The notes below the pieces were generated by a model. That model was not told the DNA's origin and did no database searches. It was given only the letters and a program-made list of their open reading frames with translations. Below, piece by piece: positions 1 through 10,143 of a stretch of DNA of 64,000 bases. Each line of letters opens with the position of its first letter. The first letter of the stretch is position 1. The position numbers and the translations under genes were made by a program. This stretch comes from Cladopsammia gracilis. Its lineage: Eukaryota > Cnidaria > Anthozoa > Scleractinia > Dendrophylliidae. The stretch covers positions 248,001 through 312,000 of the forward strand of contig JAJGOT010000708.1 of assembly GCA_022457155.1 (NCBI GenBank). Direction: 5' to 3'.

Positions 1-159
1 TACCGCCCAAAGGGACAAGACCACTGAGCACCAAAATATATCTGGTAACTCATCGACCTGTGGTGAAGATCTATAACAAGCAAAGTCTGAAATAAGTTGT
101 GAGGTAAAAACCCACATGTGAGTGATGTAAATGTGAGCTGATGGCTACTATCATTTAGT

Positions 160-550
160 GTGTTCCCCTGGACGGTACTTTTTTCTTAGGTAATACCAAC
201 CACAGGGACAAGACAACTTTCATGAATAAAAATATTCCTGTTCAGTAGTCCCGAGCTGGTAGAAATCTACAGAAAGCAAGGTCTGTATTACAATGTAACA
301 ATGAAAGCTAGATGTGATGTACATGCAACCAACTGCTGATATAATTTAGGATGTCCCGCTGGCCGATATTATTTCTTCGGTAATACCGGCCAAAAGGACA
401 TGGCAACTTTCATGAATAAAAACATGGCAATAGCCAAAACAATAAACAGCCAGATGTGATGTACATGCAAACAAATGCCGCTATAATTTAGGATGTCCCG
501 CTGGATGGTACCATTTTCTTCAATGGGTAATACCGGCCAGCGGGACAAAG
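160..550. repeat. Diverged tandem hairpin repeats
   Basis: Three successive units, roughly 190 and 145 bp apart, each carry a stem of the type GTCCCGCTGG...CCAGCGGGAC around a loop with TTTTCTT and GGTAATACC. The last one (495-546) has a perfect 10-bp outer stem. A fourth, partial unit starts the window (TACCGCCC...GGGACAAGAC). Between stems the units share TTTCATGAATAAAAA and GATGTGATGTACATGCAA. No coding potential seen in positions 1-620. Confidence 0.65.
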
Positions 551-620
551 ACAGCTTAATCAGACATTTCTACGAGGATGGCTTGCCATAGAAGATCGAG
601 AAATTCTTCAAAGAGTGTCA

Positions 621-823
621 CAATAGACCTCTTTAGCTTGTACGTTTTGTTTTCCCAATGTAGGTCATGTGATGTTACCCTAGAGAACTATTTCTTTTAA
701 ATTTTGTTTTCTACGCGTGAATATGTATGCATAATTTATGAAAAGACAAAGGACAAATTCCCTTGAGAACATCACATGACGTACATTGGGAAAACAAAAT
801 GTACAAGCTAAAGAGGTCTATTG
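621..823. mobile_element. Foldback MITE, about 56-bp TIRs
   Basis: CAATAGACCTCTTTAGCTTG at 621 is mirrored by CAAGCTAAAGAGGTCTATTG ending at 823. The inverted repeat continues for about 56 bp on each side with few mismatches and leaves a spacer of about 90 bp. No ORF and no clear target-site duplication. Non-autonomous; superfamily not assigned. Confidence 0.8.
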
Positions 824-954
824 CAAACTTCGTAAAGTGTACCGTAAAACCACGCTTCTTTTCAGCTTAAACGCTTCCATTGACCGTGAGTTTCATCGCA
901 TTTAGGCCGCCATATTGGTTTTTAATCGAGAATTTCCGAAGTCGTTCCTAGTAC

Positions 955-1180
955 TCCTCTGCTTTTTTGTTTGCGTTGTACTTTTTAGTTTGCGTTTTGC
1001 TTTTTTGTTTGCGTTTTGCTTTTTTGTTTGCGTTTTGCTTTTTTGTTTGCATTGTGCTTTTTTGTTTGCGTTTCGTTTTTTGTTTGTGTTGTGCTTTTTT
1101 GTTTGCGTTGTACTTTTTTATTTGCGTTTTGCTTTTTTGTTTGCGTCTTGCTTTTTTTAATTTGTGTTTTCTGTTTTGTT
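955..1180. repeat. 19-bp minisatellite (GCTTTTTTGTTTGCGTTTT)
   Basis: About 12 imperfect copies of a 19-bp T-rich unit. Because 19 is not a multiple of three and the unit has no stop codon, several overlapping reading frames stay open on both strands. They give Phe/Leu/Cys-rich or Lys/Gln/Asn-rich peptides that should not be read as genes. Confidence 0.85.
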
Positions 1181-1194
1181 TGTGTGTGGCCCTT

Positions 1195-1679
1195 TTGGGC
1201 CACCGTAGGGAGGAGCATAAATTACAAATGATGTGTTTGTCACTAGGCTCCCAACCTTCAACCATGATGCCTACACCATGGTAATTACTATGAGTTGTAG
1301 CACAGTTACATGTAGTCCAATTACTTATTCCTTCCTTGCATCTTCATGGTTTTGCTAAGGTTGCATTAAAGAAGTCTTGTAAACATTTTATGAACAGTTT
1401 TGAATAATGACAGAACTTCATGAAAACAAAATTGTCTACAGCAAGAGCCCTAGCTATTTATCACACTGTTGAGTATGTTGCATTTAAAAGGATACTTTAA
1501 ATCTCTAATTCTGAATAAAGAAATTTTCAGCAATAAAACTAGTGTTACAAATAAGAGAAATTTCATGTTTCAAGAAGCAACTTAATACTTTAATATGGGA
1601 ATTCCCCCTCCACTCACTGGGTGCTACCTTTAGGCTTTTTGTTGTGACATAAAATACTCTGCAAAAGTTTCAGGGGTAT
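1195..1679. other. Intergenic, no feature recognised
   Basis: AT-rich sequence between the minisatellite and the Harbinger remnant. I see no ORF, RNA gene or strong repeat in it. Confidence 0.5.
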
Positions 1680-1950
1680 CTACAGCATTGCTCCTCGCCA
1701 CCTCCGATACTCGCATACAGCTGGTACTTCCTCACCTTCCTGGGAAGAATTTCTTTCTTTCCATTCAGGAAACAACTCATTGTTTTGTGCTTCACATAAA
1801 TTATGCAAAATGCAGGAAGCTATGGTTACATGGATAAGAGATGCAACACTCATACCCACACGTTTTGAGAAACGAGGAAACCTTCCTTTCCATCGACCAA
1901 AAGTGTCTTCAACAGTCATTCCAGCACGACTTAGCTCAAAAAATCAAACA
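1680..1950 (-). pseudogene. PIF/Harbinger transposase, C-terminal fragment
   Basis: The minus-strand frame reads VEDTFGRWKGRFPRFSKRV, then a segment ending ASCILHNLCE, matching the end of the DDE_Tnp_4 nuclease of HARBI1-like transposases. The Glu of VEDTFG is expected to be the third acidic residue of the DDE triad. The frame is broken just upstream (a stop follows LSRAG on its N-terminal side), and the piece with the first two catalytic Asp residues is not found between here and the N-terminal fragment at 2358-2790. Family call rests on recognised motif order, not on a search. Confidence 0.7.
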
Positions 1951-2357
1951 CACATTCAATAATGGGTGTTGCACTGTTCTCAGGGTAATTTAGGTTTCAT
2001 CAGCCATGGATTGGTCGCTGTTGGTTTCAGAGAATTCAGTCGCTTGGACTTCATAGGAAATTTTCTTCACTTTCGGTGAAAATTTCTCTTTCAGTACCAG
2101 CACACTTACCATTTTAAGAATTCTTCTTCGGAGTTTTGTAAATAAATGCAGAGCTTATTTACGTAAAAAAAAATACTCGGTGACGAATTTTTGTTAAGTG
2201 AACAGAAATAGGTCCGATGTGTCAAGCCGCCAACTGTCGCCTGCTTTGCACGTGAACATTTGCCTGATGTCAACAACAAACCAATCAGCATTCGTTATTT
2301 CGAATAAGGCTACCGTTGGAAGATTTCAATAATCAATTTAAAACCTCAATTTTGATT

Positions 2358-2790
2358 TCAATAATGCCATCCGTTCCCGATTAATGAAAGTCTTTCCCAA
2401 ATAATAAGTGGAACACGCTGAGTATTTTGACTGTAATGCATTATGCATACAAAAGAAGTGGAAACATTAGAGAGATGTGCCACTGTCCTGTACTCAGTGG
2501 TTGATGCTAAGTAATACAGAGCGAGAACTAGACGATGTTCAGGTGGGACAGCTTTGCACATTGTCGTATTTTGACGAGAAATGTCTCCATGAATTTCATC
2601 CAACAGGAAAGTAAATGTCACCTTGGTGACAAAAAAAGTTCTCATACCATTTTTGTTCATCGCTGAATGTTTCGGTAACCATTTCAAACCAAGTAGCTTC
2701 TCGTGGGTTCCAGATAGTTCTCAGGGGTGGCTGATTGATGCAGGCAAGCAAAAGTTGCCCAAAATAATATCTGTGTTGCCTGTTATATAT
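2358..2790 (-). pseudogene. PIF/Harbinger transposase, N-terminal fragment
   Basis: Two overlapping minus-strand frames carry the conserved start of a Harbinger nuclease. The first has RTIWNPREATWFEMV...FSDEQKWYENF; after a one-base frame change the second has FTFLLDEIHGDISRQ, then KAVPPEHRLVLALYYLAST and EYRTVAHLSNVSTSFVC. This is the helical region in front of the catalytic core. Similarity stops after SFVC, so the core seems deleted or replaced. Together with the fragment at 1680-1950 this is a dead element copy in minus orientation. Confidence 0.7.
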
Positions 2791-2819
2791 ATATATATAC
2801 AGAAAAGACAAATGTTTTT

Positions 2820-3670
2820 CCTCAATAATTCGAGCCCTTTTAGCCCTTCACTTCTTCTTCTTAAAAAACCAGATAATTGCCAGCTGAATTGCGCGCTGAA
2901 CGTGCCACGTCTGCCATTTTGTCAAACTCGATCCAGATGGTACATAAGGGGTTCGCCAAAAAGTGGTTCAACCACTGGAGAATGTACTGAAAGGCTCAGA
3001 AATTTGGGGTTGACGTTTCTTATTTCAGGCGTGCCAATTTCGAAACCAGATGTGCCAAATTTTGTGGTGCAAATGAAACAGTGGCAGGCCAAAAAAATTG
3101 GCCCGCGTGCCAAATTTAAGAGTGCCGGGCCCAAAAAGCTTGCTGTGTAAACTGGGCTTTAGTGTACAATTGCTGCGGAGACTGTGCAATTGCGAGACTG
3201 TATTTTTACGGCATACCTTCAATTTCTACATTGCATGTCATGATAAACTTGAAATTACACAATAATGTCTGTGGCCAAATAAAACCCTCTGGTACTGTTT
3301 TTCTTCCCTCCATTTGCTTTCTTCCGGATTCAAAGTGAGAAATCGCCAAGTGTGTACATACATATAAAACATTAATAAAGTCATACTTTAAATTAGTCGA
3401 TCGACAATTCTACAGCTTGATCAAATACCATGTGAAAAGGGTTGAAAAATCCTTGTGGGGTTGAAACAAAGCGGAATAATAGCGAAAAAAACAACTTTGT
3501 TTGGCAAACGGGCTTGTATTCAACAGGTAAATCAGTGTTATAAGAAACAAACATCTTTCGATTCTCCATGAGAAACAATCATTTTAAAATGTAAAAATCA
3601 CCAACACCAAGCAGACTTGAAAGCGTGTCGAAATTACACCCGATGAAACTGACAATCAAGTAAAGTTGGA
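2820..3670. other. Intergenic, no gene recognised
   Basis: Contains a short (TA)n run near 2786-2800 and AT-rich sequence. Reading frames of 60-175 codons occur, but I recognise no domain, splice structure or codon pattern that supports a gene. Confidence 0.4.
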
Positions 3671-3678
3671 TATAGATG

Positions 3679-4412
3679 TTGTGGTTCAATTTTATCCTTG
3701 GTTCAAATTTTATTTTCCTTTGTTTAAAACTCATTACCATACATTACCAACTAGCAGTAATCACAGATTATAAACAGAGTGCGTTCGATATGTTTGTTAC
3801 AACAGCTGAAAGAAGAAATGATGTTTGTCGGAAATTGGTTCATTTCAATATTTTCATTCATTGATCTTATCAAGTGATTTAGGGCATTTGGTTTGACAAG
3901 TAGGAAATTAAGTATATCTGATTCCGTTAGGCTTTTAAATATGCAAAGTTAAGATAAGGTCACTTTATAGGCCATGTGTATGACTAGAGTGAACGCGTTT
4001 TTGGGATCGGTGAACATCATGACTCAGGATCTAGGGACTTTGGGATTAAATCATTCTTACTTAAAAAAAAAACACTTCGAAAAACAGCAAAGGCAGAAGA
4101 AAGCACGAAGGACGGCAGGAGCAAAAACAGGAAAACGTGGTCTCAAGTGTCGTCTCAAGTAATTTCACTCCACTTGTAGCCCGCGCTCTTGATAAAAAGA
4201 AATAGATGCGTGCGCATAGTTCTTATTATTCAAAATGGCGCAGATTTTGCACATCGCCCACTCAAAAAATCTCGATTCTTCACGCCGGCGAAATCACGTG
4301 ATAGGTGACCACAGGAACCCCAAGATTAGGACTGCGTTCTCCTGTCGTCAAACGCAATAAGCCAAAAACAAAGAAAAATAAAATTTGAACCAAGGATAAA
4401 ATTGAACCACAA
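3679..4412. mobile_element. Non-autonomous DNA transposon, about 46-bp TIRs
   Basis: TTGTGGTTCAATTTTATCC at 3679 and its complement ending at 4412 form TIRs of about 46 bp with two or three mismatches. Flanks are TATAGATG (3671-3678) and TATAGACA (4413-4420), a plausible diverged 8-bp target-site duplication (6 of 8 match), which would suit a hAT- or P-like insertion. The interior (734 bp in all) has only short frames. Confidence 0.7.
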
Positions 4413-4420
4413 TATAGACA

Positions 4421-4740
4421 TCATTGCTCGTCAAAACTCCTGATGAGAAATTTTATTCCCCCGTTCATCTAACTAATGTAGTAATTAAGCTTATATCCTA
4501 GATGATCTTCGATTAAATACAATTCGAGTACGACTTTGGCGGAAGTAAGCTTAATTCATAAAACAATCAACTCTTTTGGTCGATTTTGTGAAAGTTATGT
4601 GGATTTCGGCCGACCAGCCACGCTTTATAGTAAAGTATGCACTCCTTGGAAACGAAACAAAACTGTAATAGAAATTCATTCATAACGACTTGGGAAGAAC
4701 TTGTTATGCGACAAAAAAGTCACAGAATTTCACGAGACAG
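4421..4740. other. Intergenic, no feature recognised
   Basis: AT-rich host or old repeat sequence that flanks the foldback element. No gene seen. Confidence 0.4.
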
Positions 4741-4779
4741 CAAAACTATGGGCGGCCATCACCGCCAAAAATACAAGAA

Positions 4780-5572
4780 GTGCAAACGATATAGAATAAA
4801 CAGAAATGGTTTAATTGTCCTTTGTAAATTGGTTTAGACAATTACGAAATGATGCAGATAGCATGCAGTTGGACAAGTTGTCTTTGATGGAATGATGCAG
4901 AAACAATAAGTGGTTTAGACAGTTGCAAAACTGTCCAGTCACCGATGTTAAAATGGTACAACAAAGACACAAATGAGCTAGTCTACACGCGAATGGTCCA
5001 GCTTCCGTTTGTAATACAGCACAGACAAAACATAATTGGACAAAGTAAATCAAAAGTGGTGAAGTAGTCAATGTCAAATCAACAAAGTTAATGCTCGAAT
5101 GGTTCAGCGTAATGTGAAATGGTTCAGTGCAATTGCGAATAGTCTAGCTTTCGATGAAATGGTTTAATGACTTAAGTGCAAACGATATAGAATAAACAGA
5201 AATGGTTCGATTGTCTTTTGTAAGTTGGTTTAGACAATTAAGAAACGATGCAGATAGAGTGCAGTAGGACAAGTTGTCTTTGATAGAATGATGAAGCCAA
5301 ACAATAAATGGTTTAGACAGTTGCAAAACTGCCCAGTCACCGATGTTAAAACGGTACAACAAAGACACAAGTGATCTAGACTGAATGTGAATAATTCAGC
5401 TTCCGTTTGTAATGCAACACAAGCTAAATAGAATCGGTCAAAGTAAATGAAAAGTGGTGAAGTAGTCAATGTTAAATTGGCAAAGTCAATTCTCAAACGG
5501 TTTAGCGTAATCTGAAATGATTTAGTGCAACGCCAAACAGTATAGCTTTCTGTGAAATGGTCTGTGACTTAC
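4780..5572. repeat. Two tandem units of about 397 bp in left foldback arm
   Basis: AGTGCAAACGATATAGAATA begins near 4778 and again near 5176. The following 390 bp align closely between the copies, including GTTTAGACAGTTGCAAAACT and the spaced motif AATGGTTTAG. The same pair appears mirrored in the right arm (about 7300-7985). The look-alike ORFs in these segments are by-products of the duplication. Confidence 0.8.
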
Positions 5573-5655
5573 CGTCAAACGGTTTAGCGTGACACAAAAT
5601 GGTTTAGCGTGTCGCGAAATGGTCTAGCGTTACATCAAATGATTAGCGCCGGAAC
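5573..5655. repeat. About 22-bp tandem repeats, AAACGGTTTAGCGT type
   Basis: Four consecutive units built on (A/C)AAATGGTTTAGCGT followed by a variable NNACGNNA-like stretch, mirrored at about 7140-7225 in the right arm. Internal tandem repeats in TIRs are typical of Foldback-type elements, where they may bind the transposase (inference). Confidence 0.65.
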
Positions 5656-5718
5656 CGCCAAAAATACAAACATGAAATGGAACAGCTTGTTGTTAAATGG
5701 TCTAGTCCATGTGGGGCA

Positions 5719-5823
5719 TGACGTCATTTTTGGCGCGAAAAAAGCTCACGTACTCTGTGCTGCCTGTGTCATTCGTACAAGACCGTACAAGCTCTCGTCG
5801 CTTTCTTTAAGAAAAATAATCAG
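5719..5823 (+). promoter_or_regulatory. CRE/E2F promoter-like block and leader exon, left arm
   Basis: A perfect CRE (TGACGTCA, 5719-5726) is followed directly by TTTGGCGCGAAA (5729-5740), which fits the E2F consensus TTTSSCGC on both strands. About 80 bp later comes CAG|GTAAGT (donor GT at 5824), the ideal metazoan splice donor. There is no ATG between the E2F site and the donor, so the implied first exon would be non-coding. Reading is inward, toward the element centre. Function is inferred from motif order only. Confidence 0.45.
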
Positions 5824-6309
5824 GTAAGTTCGCTTTGACTTGTTTTTATTCGCCGTTGGCAACTACTTTATGTGTAGATTCGGCGTTGTAGAACTTTTTT
5901 ATTTCCTGTGAATTCTACAACATGTTTTGTTTATCTGGTTTATCGACAGTCTCGCTGTCTGGAATCTGCTTCTTTATTCTGTGGAACTGCACTCCACATT
6001 CCATGTTTGTATAGATTTTTTATACCATGTGGCTAGGCGCCGAATTTCCATATTTTTCCTGTAAGGCAACTGGAAGCGAAAATGTAATCTTTTGATTTTT
6101 TTACATTCATGCATCGCATGTGTGCAAGCCAGGGTCAAGTCTGCATTTATTATATAAAGCATCGGATGGGGCCGGGGGAGGGAAGCATATTTTTTAATCA
6201 ACATATTTGTTTCATATCCTCCCAGTTGGGACCATTATGTTTTTACCTTCCCCTACATATTACCAGGCATAACTAATCAATGATATCAAATATTGGCAAT
6301 AATCAATGA

Positions 6310-6440
6310 GTAATCGGGGGGGGGAGGGGGGGAGGGGGGGGGGTTGAAGATGATTTTGAGGGGTGTCTAAATGTTTTTTGATGACAAATAATGGGGGATG
6401 TCAACATTTTTCCTTACAGTAAGGTGGGGGGGGGGGGGTG
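6310..6440. repeat. G-tract-rich foldback spacer
   Basis: The single-copy centre of the foldback has runs of seven to nine G at 6316-6343 and 6425-6438 on the plus strand, which could form a G-quadruplex. No ORF. Confidence 0.6.
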
Positions 6441-6972
6441 CTATTTTTTCCTTTAATCTTGAATAAAATATTAAAGCATCAGCAATGGTTTCTAACTTAA
6501 TAATGTGCCAAGGTTAGCTATGGGTTTTTCTTTGAGGCAAGAGGGGAAGGTAAAAACATAATGGTCCCAACTGGGAGGATATGAAACAAATATGTTGATT
6601 AAAAAATACGCTTCCCTCCCCCGGCCCCATCCGATGCTTTATATAATAAATGCAGACTTGACCCTGGCTTGCACACATGCGATGCATGAATGTAAAAAAA
6701 TCAAAAGATTACATTTTCGCTTCCAGTTGCCTTACAGGAAAAATATGGAAATTCGGCGCCTAGCCACATGGTATAAAAAATCTATACAAACATGGAATGT
6801 GGAGTGCAGTTCCACAGAATAAAGAAACAGATTCCAGACAGCGAGACTGTCGATAAACCAGATAAACAAAACATGTTGTAGAATTCACAGGAAATAAAAA
6901 AGTTCTACAACGCCAAATCTACACATAAAGTAGTTGCCAACGGCGAATAAAAACAAGTCAAAGCGAACTTAC

Positions 6973-7077
6973 CTGATTATTTTTCTTAAAGAAAGCGACG
7001 AGAGCTTGTACGGTCTTGTACGAATGACACAGGCAGCACAGAGTACGTGAGCTTTTTTCGCGCCAAAAATGACGTCA
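6973..7077 (-). promoter_or_regulatory. CRE/E2F promoter-like block and leader exon, right arm
   Basis: Mirror copy of the left-arm block: TGACGTCA at 7070-7077, the E2F-type site TTTCGCGCCAAA at about 7056-7067, and a donor CAG|GTAAGT on the minus strand (7975 side excluded; exon end at 6973). Both arms would therefore fire toward the centre. Confidence 0.45.
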
Positions 7078-7987
7078 TGCCCCACATGGACTAGACCATT
7101 TAACAACAAGCTGTTCCATTTCATGTTTGTATTTTTGGCGGTTCCGGCGCTAATCATTTGATGTAACACTAGACCATTTCGCGACACGCTAAACCATTTT
7201 GTGTCACGCTAAACCGTTTGACGGTAAGTCACAGACCATTTCACAGAAAGCTATACTGTTTGGCGTTGCACTAAATCATTTCAGATTACGCTAAACCGTT
7301 TGAGAATTGACTTTGCCAATTTAACATTGACTACTTCACCACTTTTCATTTACTTTGACCGATTCTATTTAGCTTGTGTTGCATTACAAACGGAAGCTGA
7401 ATTATTCACATTCAGTCTAGATCACTTGTGTCTTTGTTGTACCGTTTTAACATCGGTGACTGGGCAGTTTTGCAACTGTCTAAACCATTTATTGTTTGGC
7501 TTCATCATTCTATCAAAGACAACTTGTCCTACTGCACTCTATCTGCATCGTTTCTTAATTGTCTAAACCAACTTACAAAAGACAATCGAACCATTTCTGT
7601 TTATTCTATATCGTTTGCACTTAAGTCATTAAACCATTTCATCGAAAGCTAGACTATTCGCAATTGCACTGAACCATTTCACATTACGCTGAACCATTCG
7701 AGCATTAACTTTGTTGATTTGACATTGACTACTTCACCACTTTTGATTTACTTTGTCCAATTATGTTTTGTCTGTGCTGTATTACAAACGGAAGCTGGAC
7801 CATTCGCGTGTAGACTAGCTCATTTGTGTCTTTGTTGTACCATTTTAACATCGGTGACTGGACAGTTTTGCAACTGTCTAAACCACTTATTGCTTGTCTG
7901 CATCATTCCATCAAAGACAACTTGTCCAACTGCATGCTATCTGCATCATTTCGTAATTGTCTAAACCAATTTACAAAGGACAATTAA

Positions 7988-8237
7988 CACTCTTAAACTC
8001 GAATTGTTATTTTAAGAACCAAATTTGTTAAAACAAATCGACAGGTAAGAACTTTTTTGTTGTTAAATTAAATTTCTTATTTTAAGAATTTAATTCTTAC
8101 TTTAAGTCTTAAGAAATTTATTTTAAGGAAGAAAGTTTTCTTAAAATAAGAATTAAATTCTTAAAATAAGAAATTTAATTTAACAACAAAAAAGTTCTTA
8201 CCTGTCGATTTGTTTTAAAAAATTTGGTTTAAGAGTG
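7988..8237. mobile_element. 250-bp foldback MITE nested in right arm, TAA TSD
   Basis: The mirror of the left arm predicts GGACAATTAAACCATT, but here the sequence is split as ...CAATTAA|CACTCTTAAAC...GTTTAAGAGTG-type end|TAAACC. The element is an almost complete palindrome made of TTCTTA/TAAGAA words with ends CACTCTTAA/TTAAGAGTG and a duplicated TAA (7985-7987, 8238-8240). A 3-bp TWA duplication fits a PIF/Harbinger-mobilised MITE. The left arm gives the empty site, so boundaries are exact. Confidence 0.85.
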
Positions 8238-8310
8238 TAAACCATTTCTGTTTATTCTATATCGTTTGCACTTCTTGTATTTTTGGCGGTGATGGCCGCC
8301 CATACAAAAC

Positions 8311-8983
8311 ACCAGCATCAAGCCTTCGACGACGTAAATATGGCGTTAAACTTAATGAAATAAAAAATCTATTTACCTGGTAAGTCTGTGCTTGTCTTGG
8401 ATTGAAATCGTCTGGCCCTAAAAGTAATAAAGAAAGAAGAAAATCGATTGCGCTTTGAAAATTATTCACGGAAATCCGTGTTCTTTAATACAAACATCAG
8501 CGATTTTTCCCAATCGCATCTATCCCCGCTTCATTATCTATTTTTTAAAACTAAGAAGTTGAGAGAATACACACTTACTTTGCTGTGAAGTTGGCGGTCC
8601 ACGAGGATTTCTAAGCCAAGGACTTAAGGAATACAACCAAAACACTTCACCGTAAAATATGACACGACACAACAAAGGCTACCATGCATATAAGCTTATA
8701 GGACTTGAATGATATTACAATAAGGATACGGTTGTGGTGGTCTTCCTTGAAGAATCATTGGAGGAGGCGAAGCAGCAGCTTTCCCCTTCTGCATTGCGGC
8801 GCAAGCGTTCTTCAATACGTTCAGCTAGCGTCGAGCGGGCGAGCTCGGCGAGACTGGAGCGAGAGGACGAGACGAGGGGAAACTGGAGGAGAGGTGGGAC
8901 GTATACTAATGCGTCTACATCGTTAATTCGGTGTCAAATAGCAATTATTGATATGAGATAATCTCGTCTCGAGGACACGTTGG
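8311..8983. other. No gene recognised
   Basis: Contains a GC-richer stretch (8740-8900) with two overlapping open frames rich in Arg, Ser and Glu. Neither shows a domain I know. A CCTGGTAAGT donor-like site occurs near 8377. Could include a host exon, but support is weak. Confidence 0.3.
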
Positions 8984-8991
8984 CGTCTAAG

Positions 8992-9997
8992 AGGGTCGTG
9001 AAGGGGTAAAATGAGAACTGGGATTAGCCTTATTTTGGACTGGGAAAATGGGATTTACTCACTGGGACTGGGATTTAGCCACTGGGAATGGGATGAACAA
9101 TTATAAAATGGGAATCGGATTTCTTTTCTTCAGCGGTCTTTGCTCCAATAATTTGAAATAGAAAAATAAAATTTCGTAGCAATAGACCTTGCACTCCTCA
9201 ATAGAGACCGTGGGCGCGATCCATTCGACCAAAAAATCCGGTTTAAATTTCCGAAATTTTCATGCGTCGAATGGAACAGTATTTTCCACTTGAATGAACC
9301 GATCTCGTTTCTTTTAGCAGGCGATGTTGTCGAGACTTGTTGTAATTCTTTCACAGTACCTATTGAAACAGTAAGTTTATTTTCATCGTAAGAACACGAA
9401 CTCAATTCCACAAACAAGAAATATTCACACTGTATTCACAACTGGCGGGAATTCATATGCAAAGAACAAGCGTATTGCTCAAGTTCATTCAGCTTTGTTT
9501 CCAACGTATCGACGGCAGGTTCGATATTTCCTGAATCATCGACAAAAATATCGAAGAAAGAATTCTCAACCGTGAAACGTGAAGAAACAGACTGCAACGA
9601 CAATAAAAATCTCGTTGCGTCGCCATATTATAGCTTTTCACAAGGCAATAACCACGGCTGAATTGTCGCACCGAGTAGAAATGCCAAATGGAACAGTAAA
9701 TTTCCGAAAATTCCAAATTTCCGGAAAACGGGACAACCTCGAGAGGTTGACCAAAATTTCCGAAACGAATTTTTCGAAAATTTCTGTTCCATTCGATTTT
9801 GTACCGGAATTTCCGGAAATTTTGGTCGAATGGATCGCGCCCCGTGAAATCAGTATTTTTCGCCTTTGCGCCCGCGGTCTAGCTACCAGGCTTACACGGT
9901 TGCATAGTTAGAGGGTCGTGAAGGGGTAAAATGGGAACTGGGATTTGGGCCAAATTTAGGCTGGGAACTGGGATTTGGTACCCCCCTTCACGACCCT
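8992..9997. mobile_element. hAT-like TIR element with 8-bp TSD
   Basis: AGGGTCGTGAAGGGG at 8992 and CCCCTTCACGACCCT ending at 9997 are perfect 15-bp TIRs. CGTCTAAG directly flanks both ends (8984-8991 and 9998-10005), an exact 8-bp target-site duplication that points to a hAT-type transposase. Another left-type end (AGGGTCGTGAAGGGG at about 9911) lies inside, so the element is itself rearranged. The left end carries G-rich repeats of ACTGGGATTTA. A second element is nested at 9213-9841. Confidence 0.85.
9213..9841. mobile_element. Nested TIR element, GGCGCGATCCATTCGACC ends
   Basis: GGCGCGATCCATTCGACC at 9213 is mirrored at 9824-9841. CCGTG flanks both sides (9208-9212, 9842-9846). Subterminal parts on both sides repeat AATTTCCGGAAATT and TCGAATGGAACAG. 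An open frame at 9579-9911 runs across the right end and is not a gene. Non-autonomous; superfamily uncertain. Confidence 0.8.
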
Positions 9998-10143
9998 CGT
10001 CTAAGAACTAGGCAATCAACACAGGCCATAGTTCGAACCAATCGCTTACGAGAATATTAATTCAGGCGTGTGTTTGGTCATCTCCCTTGGGAGTAGCTTT
10101 CTGTATATAATAAACTCGCGCTCAGTCGAATCTGTCCAGTTTA

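Larger units (their letters stand above)
4747..8304. mobile_element. Large foldback (FB-like) transposable element
   Basis: A nearly perfect inverted repeat. The left arm starts TATGGGCGGCCATCACCGCC at 4747 and runs to about 6252; the right arm runs from about 6541 to 8304 and mirrors it, apart from a later 250-bp insertion (7988-8237). The sequence CAAAAC lies directly outside both ends (4741-4746 and 8305-8310), a 6-bp target-site duplication. Differences between arms are sparse, for example one base in 5632-5640 versus its mirror, so the element is young or its arms have been homogenised. Each arm has an internal 397-bp duplication and 22-bp tandem repeats, as in Foldback and Galileo elements. 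The spacer (6253-6540) has G-tracts and no transposase, so this copy is non-autonomous. Confidence 0.88.

Noticed and set aside
915..1284. Five overlapping reading frames of 70-105 codons on both strands
   Set aside because: They all come from the 19-bp minisatellite, which has no stop codons and rotates through the frames; compositions are purely repetitive.
4811..7964. Pairs of identical ORFs on opposite strands
   Set aside because: Mirror copies in the foldback arms; the frames follow the 397-bp duplication and show no domain or start context.
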